Source: Roseisalinus antarcticus
GTDB taxonomy: Bacteria; Pseudomonadota; Alphaproteobacteria; Rhodobacterales; Rhodobacteraceae
NCBI RefSeq assembly: GCF_900172355.1
Contig: NZ_FWFZ01000006.1
Span: forward strand, 176,765-240,764
DNA: 64,000 bases
Direction: 5' to 3'
Position 1 is the first letter of the stretch. Every line of letters begins with the position of its first letter. The position numbers and the translations under genes were made by a program. Of this stretch, positions 39,790-51,796 are shown piece after piece. A model generated the notes under the pieces. The model had not been told where the DNA came from and ran no database searches. It saw nothing but the letters and a program-made list of their open reading frames with translations.

Positions 39790-40095
39790 ATGATCGGAAT
39801 TGAACACTACCTGACGGTGGCCGCCGCGCTGTTCGTCATCGGGATCTTCGGGCTCTTTCTGAACCGCAAGAACGTCATCATCCTGTTGATGTCGATCGAG
39901 CTGATGCTGCTCGCGGTGAACATCAACCTGGTGGCCTTCTCGTCCTTTCTGGGCGATCTGGTGGGGCAGGTCTTCACCCTCTTCGTGCTGACGGTCGCCG
40001 CGGCCGAGGCCGCCATCGGCCTTGCGATCCTGGTGTGTTTCTTCCGCAACCGCGGGACCATCGACGTCGAAGACGTCAACGTGATGAAAGGCTGA
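39790..40095 (+). CDS. nuoK: NADH-quinone oxidoreductase subunit K (ND4L)
   Basis: The 101-residue membrane subunit has three helices, with the buried Glu residues of the proton path in [15 protein letters not shown] and [13 protein letters not shown]. Normal length. The next gene starts 4 bp later. Confidence 0.97.
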   Translation: MIGIEHYLTVAAALFVIGIFGLFLNRKNVIILLMSIELMLLAVNINLVAFSSFLGDLVGQVFTLFVLTVAAAEAAIGLAILVCFFRNRGTIDVEDVNVMKG

Positions 40096-40099
40096 AGGC

Positions 40100-42214
40100 A
40101 TGGAGCAGATCATCCTCTTTGCACCACTGGTCGGCAGCCTTCTCGCGGGGTTCGGCTGGCGTTTCCTGACGGTGCGCGGCGCGCAGTGGATCTCTACCGG
40201 CCTGCTGTTCATCGCCTGCTTCTTCTCGTGGATCGTGTTCCTGACCTTCGACGGGGTGACCGAGAACATCCAGATCATGCGCTGGATCGAGAGCGGCTCG
40301 CTCGCGACCGACTGGGCGATCCGGATGGACCGGCTGACCGCGACGATGCTGATCGTGATCACGACGGTCTCGGCGCTCGTGCACCTCTATTCCTTCGGCT
40401 ACATGGCCCATGACGACAACTTCCGCGAGGGCGAGCAATACCGCGCCCGGTTCTTCGCCTACCTGTCGTTCTTCACCTTCGCGATGCTGATGCTGGTGAC
40501 CGCCGACAACCTGGTGCAGATGTTCTTCGGCTGGGAGGGCGTGGGCCTCGCCTCCTACCTGCTGATCGGCTTCTACTACCGCAAGCCCTCGGCCAATGCC
40601 GCGGCGATCAAGGCCTTCGTGGTCAACCGGGTGGGCGATTTCGGCTTTGCCCTGGGCATCTTCGCGCTGTTCTTCCTGACGGATTCGATCCGGTTCGACG
40701 ACATCTTCGCCGCCGCCCCCGAGATCGCCGAGACCCAGCTGACCTTCCTCTGGACTTCCTGGAACGCGGCCGAACTGGTGGCCTTCCTGCTGTTCGTGGG
40801 GGCCATGGGCAAATCGGCCCAGCTGTTCCTGCACACCTGGCTGCCGGACGCGATGGAGGGCCCGACGCCGGTGTCGGCGCTGATCCACGCGGCGACCATG
40901 GTCACGGCCGGCGTGTTCCTGGTCTGCCGGATGTCGCCGATCATGGAATTCGCGCCCTCCGCCACGGCCTTCATCACCTTCATCGGCGCCTCGACGGCCT
41001 TTTTCGCCGCGACCGTCGGCCTGGTGCAGACCGACATCAAGCGCGTCATCGCCTATTCGACCTGTTCGCAGCTGGGCTACATGTTCGTGGCTGCGGGCGT
41101 GGGCGTCTACTCGGTCGCGATGTTCCACCTGCTGACCCACGCCTTCTTCAAGGCGATGCTGTTCCTCGGCGCGGGCTCGGTCATCCACGGGATGCACCAC
41201 GAGCAGGACATGCGGAATTACGGCGGGCTGCGCAAGAAACTGCCCTACACGTTCTGGGCGATGCTGATCGGCACGCTCGCGATCACCGGCGTGGGCATCC
41301 CGCTGACCCATATCGGCTTCGCCGGCTTCCTGTCGAAGGACGCCGTGATCGAGAGCGCCTGGGCCGGGGGCACCAGCTACAGCTTCTGGATGCTGGTGAT
41401 CGCCGCGGCGATGACGAGCTTCTATTCCTGGCGGCTGATGTTCCTGACCTTCTGGGGCACGCCGCGCGGGGACAAGCACACCCATGACCACGCCCATGAG
41501 AGCCCGACCGTCATGCTGATCCCGCTTGGCGTGCTCAGCCTCGGCGCGGTCTTCGCCGGGATGGTCTGGTACGGCGCGTTCTTTGGCGAGCACGAGCGGG
41601 TGAACCAGTTCTTCGGGATCCCGTCGGCCCATGCCGAGGCCGCCGCCGACCACGGCGACGCTGCGCCGGCCGAGGATCACGGCGCCGCCGCCGAAGGCGA
41701 AGCCGCCGCCGAGGGCGACGCTGCCGGCGATCACGCCGAGGCGGCGATGGTCGCCCTGCCGGGGCAGGGGGCGATCTACATCTCGCCGGACAACCACGTG
41801 ATGGATGAGGCGCACCACGCGCCGACCTGGGTCAAGATCTCGCCCTTCATCGCGATGCTTCTGGGCCTGGGCCTTGCCTACCAGATGTATATCCGCCGTC
41901 CCGACTGGCCCGAGAAACTGGCCGAAAACCAGCGCCCGCTCTACGAATTCCTGCTGAACAAGTGGTATTTCGACGAGATCTACAACGCGGTCTTCATCAA
42001 GCCCGCGATGGGCCTGGGCCGGTTGCTGTGGAAACGCGGCGACGGCAACGTCATCGACGGCGGCATCAACGGGCTGGCGATGGGGATCATCCCGTTCTTC
42101 ACCCGGACCCTGGGCCGCGCCCAGTCCGGCTATCTGTTCACCTACGCCTTCGCCATGGTCCTCGGGATCGCGATCCTGCTGACCTGGATGACGCTGTTCG
42201 GGGGGGCCGAGTAA
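40100..42214 (+). CDS. nuoL: NADH-quinone oxidoreductase subunit L (ND5)
   Basis: The 704-residue antiporter-like proton-pumping subunit has the conserved core [44 protein letters not shown] and a lateral C-terminal helix. Between the last core helices, at about residues 508-552, is an insert very rich in His, Asp, Glu and Ala (for example [18 protein letters not shown]). It probably lies in a periplasmic or cytoplasmic loop and could bind metal, but this is inference. The nuoL stop overlaps the nuoM start by one base (TAATG). Confidence 0.97.
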   Translation: MEQIILFAPLVGSLLAGFGWRFLTVRGAQWISTGLLFIACFFSWIVFLTFDGVTENIQIMRWIESGSLATDWAIRMDRLTATMLIVITTVSALVHLYSFGYMAHDDNFREGEQYRARFFAYLSFFTFAMLMLVTADNLVQMFFGWEGVGLASYLLIGFYYRKPSANAAAIKAFVVNRVGDFGFALGIFALFFLTDSIRFDDIFAAAPEIAETQLTFLWTSWNAAELVAFLLFVGAMGKSAQLFLHTWLPDAMEGPTPVSALIHAATMVTAGVFLVCRMSPIMEFAPSATAFITFIGASTAFFAATVGLVQTDIKRVIAYSTCSQLGYMFVAAGVGVYSVAMFHLLTHAFFKAMLFLGAGSVIHGMHHEQDMRNYGGLRKKLPYTFWAMLIGTLAITGVGIPLTHIGFAGFLSKDAVIESAWAGGTSYSFWMLVIAAAMTSFYSWRLMFLTFWGTPRGDKHTHDHAHESPTVMLIPLGVLSLGAVFAGMVWYGAFFGEHERVNQFFGIPSAHAEAAADHGDAAPAEDHGAAAEGEAAAEGDAAGDHAEAAMVALPGQGAIYISPDNHVMDEAHHAPTWVKISPFIAMLLGLGLAYQMYIRRPDWPEKLAENQRPLYEFLLNKWYFDEIYNAVFIKPAMGLGRLLWKRGDGNVIDGGINGLAMGIIPFFTRTLGRAQSGYLFTYAFAMVLGIAILLTWMTLFGGAE

Positions 42215-43782
42215 TGGGCAACCTGCTCTCACTCACCACGTTCTTTCCGCTGCTGGGCGCGATCATCCTGGCGCTGTTCCTGCGCGGCAATGACGAGGCC
42301 GCGCAATCCAACGCCAAATGGGTGGCGCTGGCGACCACGGCGGCGACCTTCATCATCTCGCTGTTCATCCTGTTCGGCTTCGACGCGTCCGACACCGGCT
42401 TTCAGTTCGTCGAGGATCGCGAGTGGCTTCTGGGCATGAACTACCGGATGGGGGTGGACGGCATCTCGGTCCTGTTCATCATGCTCACGACGTTCCTCAT
42501 GCCGCTGGTCATCGCGTCGTGCTGGCATGTCAGCCACCGGGTCAAGGAATACATGATCGCGTTCCTGCTGCTGGAAACGCTGATGCTGGGCGTGTTCATG
42601 GCGCTGGACCTGATCCTGTTCTACCTGTTCTTCGAGGCCGGGCTGATCCCGATGTTCCTGATCATCGGGATCTGGGGCGGCAAGAACCGGATCTACGCCT
42701 CGTTCAAGTTCTTCCTCTATACCTTCCTCGGGTCGGTGCTGATGCTGGTCGCCATGGTGGGCATGTTCACCGAGGCCGGCACGACCTGCATCGCGGCCTG
42801 CGGCCCCGACATCGTCGGGCTGATGGATTTCACCTTCGCGTCCGAGACCTTCCCGCTGCTGGGCTTCCAGGTCGTGGGCGGGATGCAGACGCTGTTGTGG
42901 CTGGCGTTCTTCGCCTCCTTCGCGGTGAAGATGCCGATGTGGCCGGTGCACACCTGGCTGCCCGACGCGCACGTCCAGGCGCCCACCGCGGGCTCGGTCG
43001 TGCTGGCGGCGATCCTGCTCAAGATGGGCGGCTACGGCTTTCTGCGCTTCAGCCTGCCGATGTTCCCGGTCGCCTCCGACATCCTGGCGCCGCTGGTGCT
43101 GTGGATGTCGGCCATCGCCATCGTCTACACCTCGCTTGTGGCGCTGGTGCAGGAGGACATGAAGAAGCTCATCGCCTACTCGTCGGTTGCCCACATGGGC
43201 TATGTCACCATGGGCATCTTCGCGATGAACCAGCAGGGCATCGACGGGGCGATCTTCCAGATGATCAGCCACGGCTTCGTCTCTGGTGCGCTGTTCCTCT
43301 GCGTGGGCGTGATCTACGACCGGATGCACACCCGCGACATCGACGCCTACGGCGGCCTGGTGAACCGGATGCCGGCCTACGCGCTGATCTTCATGCTGTT
43401 CACCATGGCCAACGTGGGCCTGCCGGGCACCTCCGGCTTCGTGGGCGAGTTCCTGACGCTCATGGGCATCTTCCAGGTCAACACCTGGGTCGCGCTGGTC
43501 GCCACCTCGGGGGTGATCCTGTCGGCCGCCTATGCGCTGTGGCTCTATCGCCGGGTCGTCATGGGCGACCTGATCAAGGAAAGCCTCAAATCCATCACCG
43601 ACATGACCGGCCGCGAGCGCGCGATCTTTGCGCCGCTGGTCGTCATGACGATCCTGCTGGGCGTCTACCCCAGCCTTGCCACCGACATCATCGGCCCCAG
43701 CGTCGAGAACCTCATAACCGGGGTCGAGACCGCGCAGGCCGCCTATGAGCCTGCCACGCTCATCGCCGAAGCCACGGAGTAA
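42214..43782 (+). CDS. nuoM: NADH-quinone oxidoreductase subunit M (ND4)
   Basis: The 522-residue antiporter-like proton-pumping subunit has about 14 helices. Conserved parts are [17 protein letters not shown] with the key Glu, the lysine-bearing helix [20 protein letters not shown], and [18 protein letters not shown]. Normal length. Confidence 0.97.
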   Translation: MGNLLSLTTFFPLLGAIILALFLRGNDEAAQSNAKWVALATTAATFIISLFILFGFDASDTGFQFVEDREWLLGMNYRMGVDGISVLFIMLTTFLMPLVIASCWHVSHRVKEYMIAFLLLETLMLGVFMALDLILFYLFFEAGLIPMFLIIGIWGGKNRIYASFKFFLYTFLGSVLMLVAMVGMFTEAGTTCIAACGPDIVGLMDFTFASETFPLLGFQVVGGMQTLLWLAFFASFAVKMPMWPVHTWLPDAHVQAPTAGSVVLAAILLKMGGYGFLRFSLPMFPVASDILAPLVLWMSAIAIVYTSLVALVQEDMKKLIAYSSVAHMGYVTMGIFAMNQQGIDGAIFQMISHGFVSGALFLCVGVIYDRMHTRDIDAYGGLVNRMPAYALIFMLFTMANVGLPGTSGFVGEFLTLMGIFQVNTWVALVATSGVILSAAYALWLYRRVVMGDLIKESLKSITDMTGRERAIFAPLVVMTILLGVYPSLATDIIGPSVENLITGVETAQAAYEPATLIAEATE

Positions 43783-43788
43783 CCCGAG

Positions 43789-45225
43789 ATGATTTCTGCG
43801 GATATTCAGGTTGTCCTGCCAGAGCTGCTGCTCTCGGTCTTTGCGATGATCGCCCTGATCGGGGCCGTCTACACCGGCAAGGACGGCGTCGCGGGCCTTC
43901 TCGTCTGGATCACGGCGGCGGTCTTCGTCGCGCTGGCCCTCTGGATCGGCTACGCCCCCGCCGAGACGCGGGTGGCCTTCGACGGCTCTTTCGTCGACGA
44001 CGGCTTCGCGCGGTTCTCCAAGGTGGTGATCCTGCTGTCGGCCGCCGCGGTTCTGGTCATGAGCAAGGAATACATGGAGCGCCGCGACCTTTTGCGCTTC
44101 GAATACCCGGTGCTGGTCAGCCTCTCGGTGGTGGGCATGATGGTGATGGTCTCGGCAGGCGATCTGATCGTGCTCTACATGGGGCTGGAGCTGCAGTCGC
44201 TCGCGCTCTATGTCATGGCCTCGCTGCGCCGCGACAGCATCAAGTCGACCGAGGCCGGCCTGAAATACTTCGTCCTCGGGGCGCTGTCCTCGGGCCTGCT
44301 GCTTTATGGCGCCTCGCTGACCTATGGCTTTGCCGGAACGACGCTGTTCTCGGGGATCATCGACGCCGCCTCCGACGATGTGCCTCTGGGTCTGCTCTTC
44401 GGCCTGGTGTTCATGTCCGCGGGTTTCGCCTTCAAGGTCTCGGCCGCGCCCTTCCACATGTGGACCCCGGACGTCTACGAGGGCTCGCCCACGCCGATCA
44501 CCGCTTTCTTCGCCACGGCCCCCAAGATGGCGGCCATGGGCCTCTTCGCCCGGGTGATGCACGATGCCTTCGGCGGCGTCGTCGGCGACTGGCAGCAGAT
44601 CGTGGCCTTCCTCGCCGTCGTGTCGATGTTTCTCGGCGCGATCGCGGCGATCGGGCAGCGCAACATCAAGCGCCTGATGGCCTATTCCTCGATCACCCAC
44701 ATGGGCTTCGCGCTGATGGGGCTGGCCGCGGGCACGGCCTTCGGGGTGCAGGCCATGCTGGTCTACATGACGATCTACGTCGCGATGAACATCGGTACCT
44801 TCGCCTTCATCCTGTCGATGGAAAAGGACGGCCGTCCGGTCACGGACATCGACGCCCTGCAGATGTATTCCGCGAAAGAGCCGCTGAAGGCGGTGGCCCT
44901 GCTGGTGCTGATGTTCAGCCTTGCCGGGGTGCCGCCGCTGGTGGGCTTCTTCGGCAAGTTCTACGTCCTGCGCGCGGCCTATGACGCCGGGCTCGGGTGG
45001 CTCGCCGTGGCGGGGGTGATCGCCTCGGTGATCGCGGCGTTCTATTATCTGCGGATCGTGTACTACATGTATTTCGGAGAGGAGCGCGAGGCGCTGGACG
45101 GGGCAACAAACCCCGTGCTCTGGGGCTTTCTCGTGGCCTCGGCCTTCGTCATGACCTTCGGGGTCATCAACCTCTTCGGTATTGAACCGCTGGCGGCCGC
45201 CGCGGCTCAGACGCTTGTCAACTGA
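43789..45225 (+). CDS. nuoN: NADH-quinone oxidoreductase subunit N (ND2)
   Basis: The 478-residue antiporter-like subunit is the last of the complex I genes. Family blocks are [39 protein letters not shown] and [18 protein letters not shown]. The 3' end overlaps the probable start of birA, so the transcript likely continues into birA-coaX-rnj. Confidence 0.97.
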   Translation: MISADIQVVLPELLLSVFAMIALIGAVYTGKDGVAGLLVWITAAVFVALALWIGYAPAETRVAFDGSFVDDGFARFSKVVILLSAAAVLVMSKEYMERRDLLRFEYPVLVSLSVVGMMVMVSAGDLIVLYMGLELQSLALYVMASLRRDSIKSTEAGLKYFVLGALSSGLLLYGASLTYGFAGTTLFSGIIDAASDDVPLGLLFGLVFMSAGFAFKVSAAPFHMWTPDVYEGSPTPITAFFATAPKMAAMGLFARVMHDAFGGVVGDWQQIVAFLAVVSMFLGAIAAIGQRNIKRLMAYSSITHMGFALMGLAAGTAFGVQAMLVYMTIYVAMNIGTFAFILSMEKDGRPVTDIDALQMYSAKEPLKAVALLVLMFSLAGVPPLVGFFGKFYVLRAAYDAGLGWLAVAGVIASVIAAFYYLRIVYYMYFGEEREALDGATNPVLWGFLVASAFVMTFGVINLFGIEPLAAAAAQTLVN

Positions 45226-45976
45226 CGCGCAGGATCGGGGCCTCTGGCCCCAGGGGTATGACCGGCTGATCCTCGCGGAGACGGCCAGCACCATGGCGGA
45301 GGCCGCGGAGCGGTCCCGCACGCTTGACCGGCCCACCTGGATCATGGCCCGCCGCCAGACCGCGGCGCACGGGCGCAGGGGGCGGCGATGGTCGGGCGGG
45401 ACGGGCAATTTCGCCGCCACGCTTGTGTTCAAGCCCGAGTGCACCCCGGCCGAGGCCGCCCGCCGGTCCTTTCTCGCCGCCAATGCCCTGTTCGAGACCC
45501 TGGCGATCTACATCGACCGCGACGCGCTGGCGTTGAAATGGCCCAACGACGTGCTGCTGAACGGGGGCAAGGTCGCCGGCATCCTGCTCGAGACCACGGG
45601 GAGGGGGCCTTATGTCGACTGGCTCTCCATCGGCCTTGGCGTGAACCTTGCCGAGGCGCCGCCCGACCGGCCCGAGATGGATTTCCGCCCGGTCAGCCTC
45701 AAGGAGCAGGGGGGCGAGGCCGTCGATCCGGAAGCGTTTCTCGACGTGCTCGCCTCGAACTACGCGACGCAGGAGGCGATCCTGTCGCGGATCGGCTTCG
45801 CCCGCGTGCGCTCCGAATGGCTGGGCAACGCGGCGCGGCTGGGCGAGGTCATCACCGCGCGCACCATGCGCGAAGAGATCACCGGCACGTTCGAGACCAT
45901 CGACGACGAGGGCAACCTGGTGCTCGGCACCGCGGACGGGCAGCGCGTGATCCCCGCCGCCGACGTTTATTTCTGA
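45215..45976 (+). CDS. birA: Biotin--[acetyl-CoA-carboxylase] ligase (monofunctional BirA)
   Basis: The 253-residue ligase attaches biotin to carrier lysines such as that of acetyl-CoA carboxylase and the pyruvate carboxylase in this window. The catalytic region has [18 protein letters not shown] (biotinyl-AMP loop), [20 protein letters not shown] and GLGVNL. There is no N-terminal helix-turn-helix, so it is not a repressor. No in-frame ATG lies at a suitable place. A TTG within the end of nuoN is the likely start; another TTG 33 bp upstream is possible. Confidence 0.88.
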   Translation: MSTDAQDRGLWPQGYDRLILAETASTMAEAAERSRTLDRPTWIMARRQTAAHGRRGRRWSGGTGNFAATLVFKPECTPAEAARRSFLAANALFETLAIYIDRDALALKWPNDVLLNGGKVAGILLETTGRGPYVDWLSIGLGVNLAEAPPDRPEMDFRPVSLKEQGGEAVDPEAFLDVLASNYATQEAILSRIGFARVRSEWLGNAARLGEVITARTMREEITGTFETIDDEGNLVLGTADGQRVIPAADVYF

Positions 45977-45987
45977 AGGGGCCGTCC

Positions 45988-46761
45988 ATGCTGCTTTGTA
46001 TCGACTGCGGGAACACGAACACGGTCTTCTCGATCTGGGACGGCACCGATTTCGTCTGCACCCTGCGCACCTCGACCGAACACCAACGCACGGCGGACCA
46101 GTATTTCGTCTGGTATTCGACCCTTCTGGCCCACCACGGGATCAAGCCCCGGATCACCGATGTCATCATCTCGTCCACCGTGCCGCGCGTGGTGTTCAAC
46201 CTGCGCGTCCTGTCGGATCGCTACTTCGGGACCCGGCCCCTCGTCGTCGGCAAGCCGGAGTGCAGGCTGCCGGTCGCGCCGCGGGTGGACCAGGGCACTG
46301 CCGTCGGGCCTGACCGCATCGTCAATTCCGCCGGTGCCTACGACCGGCACGGCGGCGACCTGATCGTGGTCGATTTCGGGACCGCGACGACCTTCGACGT
46401 GGTGGCCGGGGACGGGGCCTATATCGGCGGGGTGATCGCGCCCGGCGTGAACCTCAGCCTCGAGGCGCTGCACACCGCCGCCGCCGCGTTGCCCCATGTT
46501 GACGTGACCAAACCGCAGGCCGTCATCGGCACGAATACCGTGGCCTGCATGCAATCGGGCATCTTCTGGGGCTATGTCGGCCTGGTCCGGGGCCTGTGCG
46601 ACCGCATCAAGGGCGAATACGACCGGCCCATGCGGATCATCGGCACAGGGGGGCTTGCGCCGTTGTTCTCAACAGGCGATGTGCTATTTGACACCGTGGA
46701 GGATGACCTGACCATGCATGGGCTCACGGTCATTCACCGGTACAACAAGGAAAATCCATGA
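45988..46761 (+). CDS. coaX: Type III pantothenate kinase
   Basis: The 257-residue ASKHA-fold kinase performs the first step of CoA synthesis. MLLCIDCGNTNTVFSIWDG is the N-terminal phosphate loop, VVDFGTATTFDVV the second acidic motif, and ARP-type contacts follow in GGVIAPGV. Type III enzymes need a monovalent cation and are not inhibited by CoA (family knowledge). The stop overlaps the rnj start as ATGA. Confidence 0.95.
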   Translation: MLLCIDCGNTNTVFSIWDGTDFVCTLRTSTEHQRTADQYFVWYSTLLAHHGIKPRITDVIISSTVPRVVFNLRVLSDRYFGTRPLVVGKPECRLPVAPRVDQGTAVGPDRIVNSAGAYDRHGGDLIVVDFGTATTFDVVAGDGAYIGGVIAPGVNLSLEALHTAAAALPHVDVTKPQAVIGTNTVACMQSGIFWGYVGLVRGLCDRIKGEYDRPMRIIGTGGLAPLFSTGDVLFDTVEDDLTMHGLTVIHRYNKENP

Positions 46762-48422
46762 GCGAGCGACTGATCTACCTTCCCCTCGGAGGCGCGGGGG
46801 AGATCGGGATGAACTGTTACGTCTACGGCTACGGAGAGCCGGACAAGGAACGGCTGATCGTCGTCGACCTGGGCGTGACCTTCCCGGATATGGACACGAC
46901 CCCCGGCGTCGACCTGATCATGGCCGACATGGCCTGGCTGGAGAAGCGGCGCAAACGGATCGAGGGCGTGTTCATCACCCACGCCCACGAGGACCATGTC
47001 GGGGCCGTCGGCCATCTGTATGAGCGCCTGGGCGTGCCGATCTATGCCCGCGCCTTCACCGCCAACATCGCGCGCCGCAAGCTCGATGAATACGGCATCG
47101 GGGCCGACGCCGTGATCACCGCGCCGATCTGGCCGGAAAAGATCGAGCTGGGGCCGTTCTCGGTCGCCTTCGTTCCGGTCTCGCACTCGATCCCGGAAAG
47201 CGCGGGCCTCGCGATCGACACGCCCGCCGGCCGCGTCGTGCACACCGGCGATTTCAAGATCGATGAGACCCCGGTGGTCGGCGACCCCTTCGACGCAGAG
47301 CTCTGGGCCGACGTCGCAAGGGGCGGCGTCAAGGCGCTGGTCTGCGATTCGACAAACGTCTTTTCGCGCCATCCGGGCCGGTCCGAGAATACCCTCGGCC
47401 CCGATATCGAGGCGCTGATGGCCGAAAAGACCGGGATGGTCGTGGCCACGACGTTCGCCTCGAACATCGCGCGGCTCAAGACACTGGCCACGGCGGCCGA
47501 GCGCGCCGGTCGGTCGGTCTGTCTCTTGGGCCGGGCGATGCGGCGGATGACCGAGGCTGCGGTCGAAACCGGGCTGCTGTCGGACTTTCCCAAGACGATC
47601 GCGCCCGAGGATGTGGGCAGCATGCCGCGCGAGAATGTCATGCTGCTGGTCACCGGCAGCCAGGGCGAGCGGCGCGCCGCCTCGGCCCAGCTGGCCAACG
47701 GAAAATACCTCGGCATCGAGCTGAAGGAAGGGGACACGTTCCTGTTCTCCTCCAAGACGATCCCCGGCAACGAGCGCGGCGTCATCCGCATCATGAACCA
47801 GCTCTCCGAAAAGGGCGTCGAGGTCGTGGACGATCATGACGGGCTCTACCATGTCTCGGGCCACGCGAACCGGCCCGACCTCGAGGCGATGCACGCGATG
47901 ATGATGCCGTCGGCGCTGATCCCGATGCACGGCGAGCACCGCCACCTGAGCGAGCATGTGAAGCTGGGCGAGGCGCGGGGAATCCCCAGCGTTCTGGCCG
48001 TGAACGGCACGATGGTGGAGCTGACGGGCAACCGTCCGCGGGTGGTCGACTACGTGGAAACCGGGCGCAGCTACCTCGACGGATCCGTGCAGATCGGCGC
48101 CCTCGACGGCGTCGTGCGCGACCGGATCCGCATGGCGCTGAACGGCCACGTGGTCGTGACGCTGATCATCGACGAGGACGGCGCCCCCCTGGGCGAACCC
48201 TGGTGCGAGATCATGGGCCTGCCCGAGACCGGCGAGTCCAAGACCCCGCTGGTCGATGTCCTCGAAGGCGACCTGAACCAGTTCCTGATGCGCGCGACGA
48301 AGCGGACCCTCTCCGACGACACCGCGCTCGAGAAAGAGCTGCGCAACATCACGCGGCGCTCGGCACAATCCGAGATCGGCAAGAAACCCGAAGTGACCGT
48401 GGTCGTCAGCCGCCTAGCCTGA
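46758..48422 (+). CDS. rnj: Ribonuclease J
   Basis: The 554-residue metallo-beta-lactamase/beta-CASP ribonuclease degrades and processes RNA with 5'-exonuclease and endonuclease activity. Zinc ligands are His75, His77, Asp79 and His80 (THAHEDH). The beta-CASP region contains VCDSTNVF and SGHANRPDLEAM. RNase J is found in alphaproteobacteria beside RNase E. Translationally coupled to coaX, it ends the long nuo-birA-coaX-rnj gene series. Confidence 0.95.
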   Translation: MSERLIYLPLGGAGEIGMNCYVYGYGEPDKERLIVVDLGVTFPDMDTTPGVDLIMADMAWLEKRRKRIEGVFITHAHEDHVGAVGHLYERLGVPIYARAFTANIARRKLDEYGIGADAVITAPIWPEKIELGPFSVAFVPVSHSIPESAGLAIDTPAGRVVHTGDFKIDETPVVGDPFDAELWADVARGGVKALVCDSTNVFSRHPGRSENTLGPDIEALMAEKTGMVVATTFASNIARLKTLATAAERAGRSVCLLGRAMRRMTEAAVETGLLSDFPKTIAPEDVGSMPRENVMLLVTGSQGERRAASAQLANGKYLGIELKEGDTFLFSSKTIPGNERGVIRIMNQLSEKGVEVVDDHDGLYHVSGHANRPDLEAMHAMMMPSALIPMHGEHRHLSEHVKLGEARGIPSVLAVNGTMVELTGNRPRVVDYVETGRSYLDGSVQIGALDGVVRDRIRMALNGHVVVTLIIDEDGAPLGEPWCEIMGLPETGESKTPLVDVLEGDLNQFLMRATKRTLSDDTALEKELRNITRRSAQSEIGKKPEVTVVVSRLA

Positions 48423-48976
48423 ATTCGGCGGGGCTCTGACGCGGGGGGCTCGAATGGCCCGGCCGCCACGGCACTTGCGGCGTGTCAGGCCTGGCCGGCC
48501 CTATTCGGCCGTGATGGCAGGGACCGGGTGAACTCGAAGCGGCGCGGCCTTTGCCGGCGCGGATCGGGGCCAACCCGTGCCCAGTTCCGGCCCGCCTTCC
48601 TGGCGTCTGCGGCTTCGGGATGGCCCGGACCGGGCTGGCCGGCAGAACGACTGTCGAGAATTCCGAGGAGAGCGCGGGCGCGGACCAGCACAGCCGGCGC
48701 CGCGCTTGCCGCGGCGTTTGAAAGAGGAAGGGCCCAAGGCGGATTGGCCTGGGCGGTGTCACTCGCGGGTTCCCGCACAGGACCTACCCGAAACGGTCTG
48801 GAAATGAGGGCGCTGGCCGTGGGAAAATTGGCTCAGGACCGGCCCGGCGAAGCCCAGCTGGAGCGTCGTCCTGTGCCGCGATTGGGGCAGGGATGGGCCA
48901 GCCCCAGAGCGGCTTGTCGAGACTGGCGCCGGCCGCCGGCCGGGGACAGGTCATGCCCCAAGAGGCCCGGCCTGCG
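48423..48976. other. 554-bp region without a convincing gene
   Basis: The region lies between rnj and the PilZ gene. Open frames exist on both strands, but they are Arg/Pro/Gly-rich, mutually overlapping and lack a convincing ribosome-binding site. Short GC palindromes occur (for example around GGCCTGGCCGGCC). No tRNA, known RNA or repeat family was recognised. Confidence 0.6.
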
Positions 48977-49372
48977 CTAGCGGCTGCTTGCGAAGAGGCC
49001 CGAGGGCTTTTCGTCGCCGGTTTGGCCGACGCCGTGGCGCATCAGCATCCGCACGAAGCGGTCGAGGGCCAGGCGTTGCGCCTTGTCGATGGCGAAGGAC
49101 ACGCCGGCCTGGTCGAGCCGGCGCCAGCGGATCTCGATCGGGAGGGTGCCGAAGAGCGGGCTGGTCATCTTCCAGCCGACGCCGAAGAACTGGGTCGCCG
49201 CGGGCCCGTGGAGCCGCAGCAGCGCCCCGCTGGCCGAGAAATTCTCGATCAGGCCTATCAATGTGGTGTCGCCGAGGGTCAACTCGCCAAGCGCGTCAAG
49301 TTGCACCCGCGAATGTAGGCGCCGGACCTTGCCGTCCTGGGTATCCCGACTGATTGTTTCCGACATTTCCAT
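48977..49372 (-). CDS. PilZ-domain protein (cyclic-di-GMP receptor)
   Basis: This is a 131-residue single-domain protein. Both PilZ signature parts are intact: RxxxR (Arg18 to Arg22 in RLHSR) and NxSxxG (Asn44 to Gly49, NFSASG). Binding of cyclic di-GMP is therefore likely. Its output is unknown; family members control motility, polysaccharide or virulence. A second ATG two codons downstream is possible. It lies 136 bp downstream of the DEAD-box helicase gene, across a strong hairpin. Confidence 0.8.
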   Translation of the reverse strand: MEMSETISRDTQDGKVRRLHSRVQLDALGELTLGDTTLIGLIENFSASGALLRLHGPAATQFFGVGWKMTSPLFGTLPIEIRWRRLDQAGVSFAIDKAQRLALDRFVRMLMRHGVGQTGDEKPSGLFASSR

Positions 49373-49463
49373 GACTGGTATCGCCCTTCACTCTGGAGGA
49401 CGGTAGAGCCGTAATGGTAATATTCCGTTAAATGCGGGCAAACCCAACGGGATTTTTTGCGTT

Positions 49464-49506
49464 CCATCGCGCCGGTGCCCGCGAAAGGGCGGCACCGGCG
49501 CGATGG
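49464..49506 (-). terminator. Strong hairpin at the end of the DEAD-box helicase gene
   Basis: A perfect 16-bp stem (CCATCGCGCCGGTGCC) with an 11-nt loop starts 2 bp after the helicase stop codon. On the minus strand it is followed by an A-rich rather than U-rich run, so it is not a textbook intrinsic terminator. It could block 3' exonucleases or terminate without a U-tract. Confidence 0.55.
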
Positions 49507-49508
49507 GG

Positions 49509-51041
<1,533 letters not shown>

Positions 51042-51243
51042 GGATGCCTTTCGCTGATATCACGGCACGTTGGGCCGCAAAGTCGCGCGGCCAACCCCTG
51101 GGCCGAATTGCCGGGGTTCCTCGAGTAACGCGCATACGCGCAAGCGCGCTCGAGGTCAAGGAAAGCCGTCCGGTTGGCCTTGCGTTGCGGCGTGCTAGGT
51201 GGTTGCACGACCGCAGTCGGAACAATCAAGAAGGAGTGACGAC

Positions 51244-51669
51244 ATGATCCGCAAGAACGGAACGGCACATTGGCAAGGCGGCCTGCAGGACGGCACCGGT
51301 GCGCTGTCGACCCAGAGCGGGGTGCTGGACGGCACGCCCTACAGCTTCGCGAAGCGATTCGAAGGTCAGGAGGGCAGCAACCCCGAAGAGCTGATCGGCG
51401 CGGCCCACGCGGCCTGCTACGCCATGGCCATGAGCCTGACCCTCGGCCAGATGGACCTGACGGCGGACAAGATCGACGCGAAATCGACGATCTCGCTGGA
51501 GCAGGTCGAGGGCGGTTTCGCCATCACCAAGGCCCATCTGGAGGTCACGGCGAGCATTCCGGGCGCCACTGCCGAGCAATTCGCCGAGGCGGCCGAGGCC
51601 ACCAAGGACGGATGTCCGGTCTCCAAGGTGCTGGATTGCGAGATCACCATGGATGCGAAACTGGCCTGA
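51244..51669 (+). CDS. OsmC-family peroxiredoxin-like hydroperoxide reductase
   Basis: The 141-residue protein has the OsmC fold with the two active-site Cys: Cys58 in AAHAACYAMAMS and Cys124 in KDGCPVSK. Members reduce organic peroxides with lipoyl or thiol reductants. An AAGGAGTGACGAC ribosome-binding site sets the start; a 15-codon upstream extension was rejected. Convergent with prfC. Confidence 0.92.
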   Translation: MIRKNGTAHWQGGLQDGTGALSTQSGVLDGTPYSFAKRFEGQEGSNPEELIGAAHAACYAMAMSLTLGQMDLTADKIDAKSTISLEQVEGGFAITKAHLEVTASIPGATAEQFAEAAEATKDGCPVSKVLDCEITMDAKLA

Positions 51670-51681
51670 TTTCCGACCATT

Positions 51682-51715
51682 GTGCCGGGGCGGATGTCAG
51701 ACCGCCCCGGCGCAC
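51682..51715. terminator. Bidirectional terminator-like hairpin between osmC-type gene and prfC
   Basis: GTGCCGGGGCGG pairs with CCGCCCCGGCGCAC, leaving a 2-nt bulge and an 8-nt loop, 12 bp after the OsmC stop codon. No T-run follows on either side. Its position between convergent genes makes a terminator role plausible. Confidence 0.4.
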
Positions 51716-51796
51716 CGGAGCAGTGGGGTCTGGCGAACGGCTTCGGGGGCAGCCTGCGGCCGACCCCGAGCAGGGCGGCCCACGCCGCGAAGGCCG

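Noticed and set aside
40076..42232. Open frame of 718 codons opposite nuoL
   Set aside because: Antisense shadow of nuoL with a composition typical of such shadows.
42229..45483. Open frame of 1084 codons on the minus strand opposite nuoM/nuoN
   Set aside because: It mirrors the codon pattern of highly conserved nuo genes in GC-rich DNA; it is His/Asp/Arg-rich without recognisable domains.
48528..48980. Open frame of 150 codons between rnj and the PilZ gene
   Set aside because: Arg/Pro/Gly-rich, overlapped by equally long frames on the other strand, and no convincing start signal.
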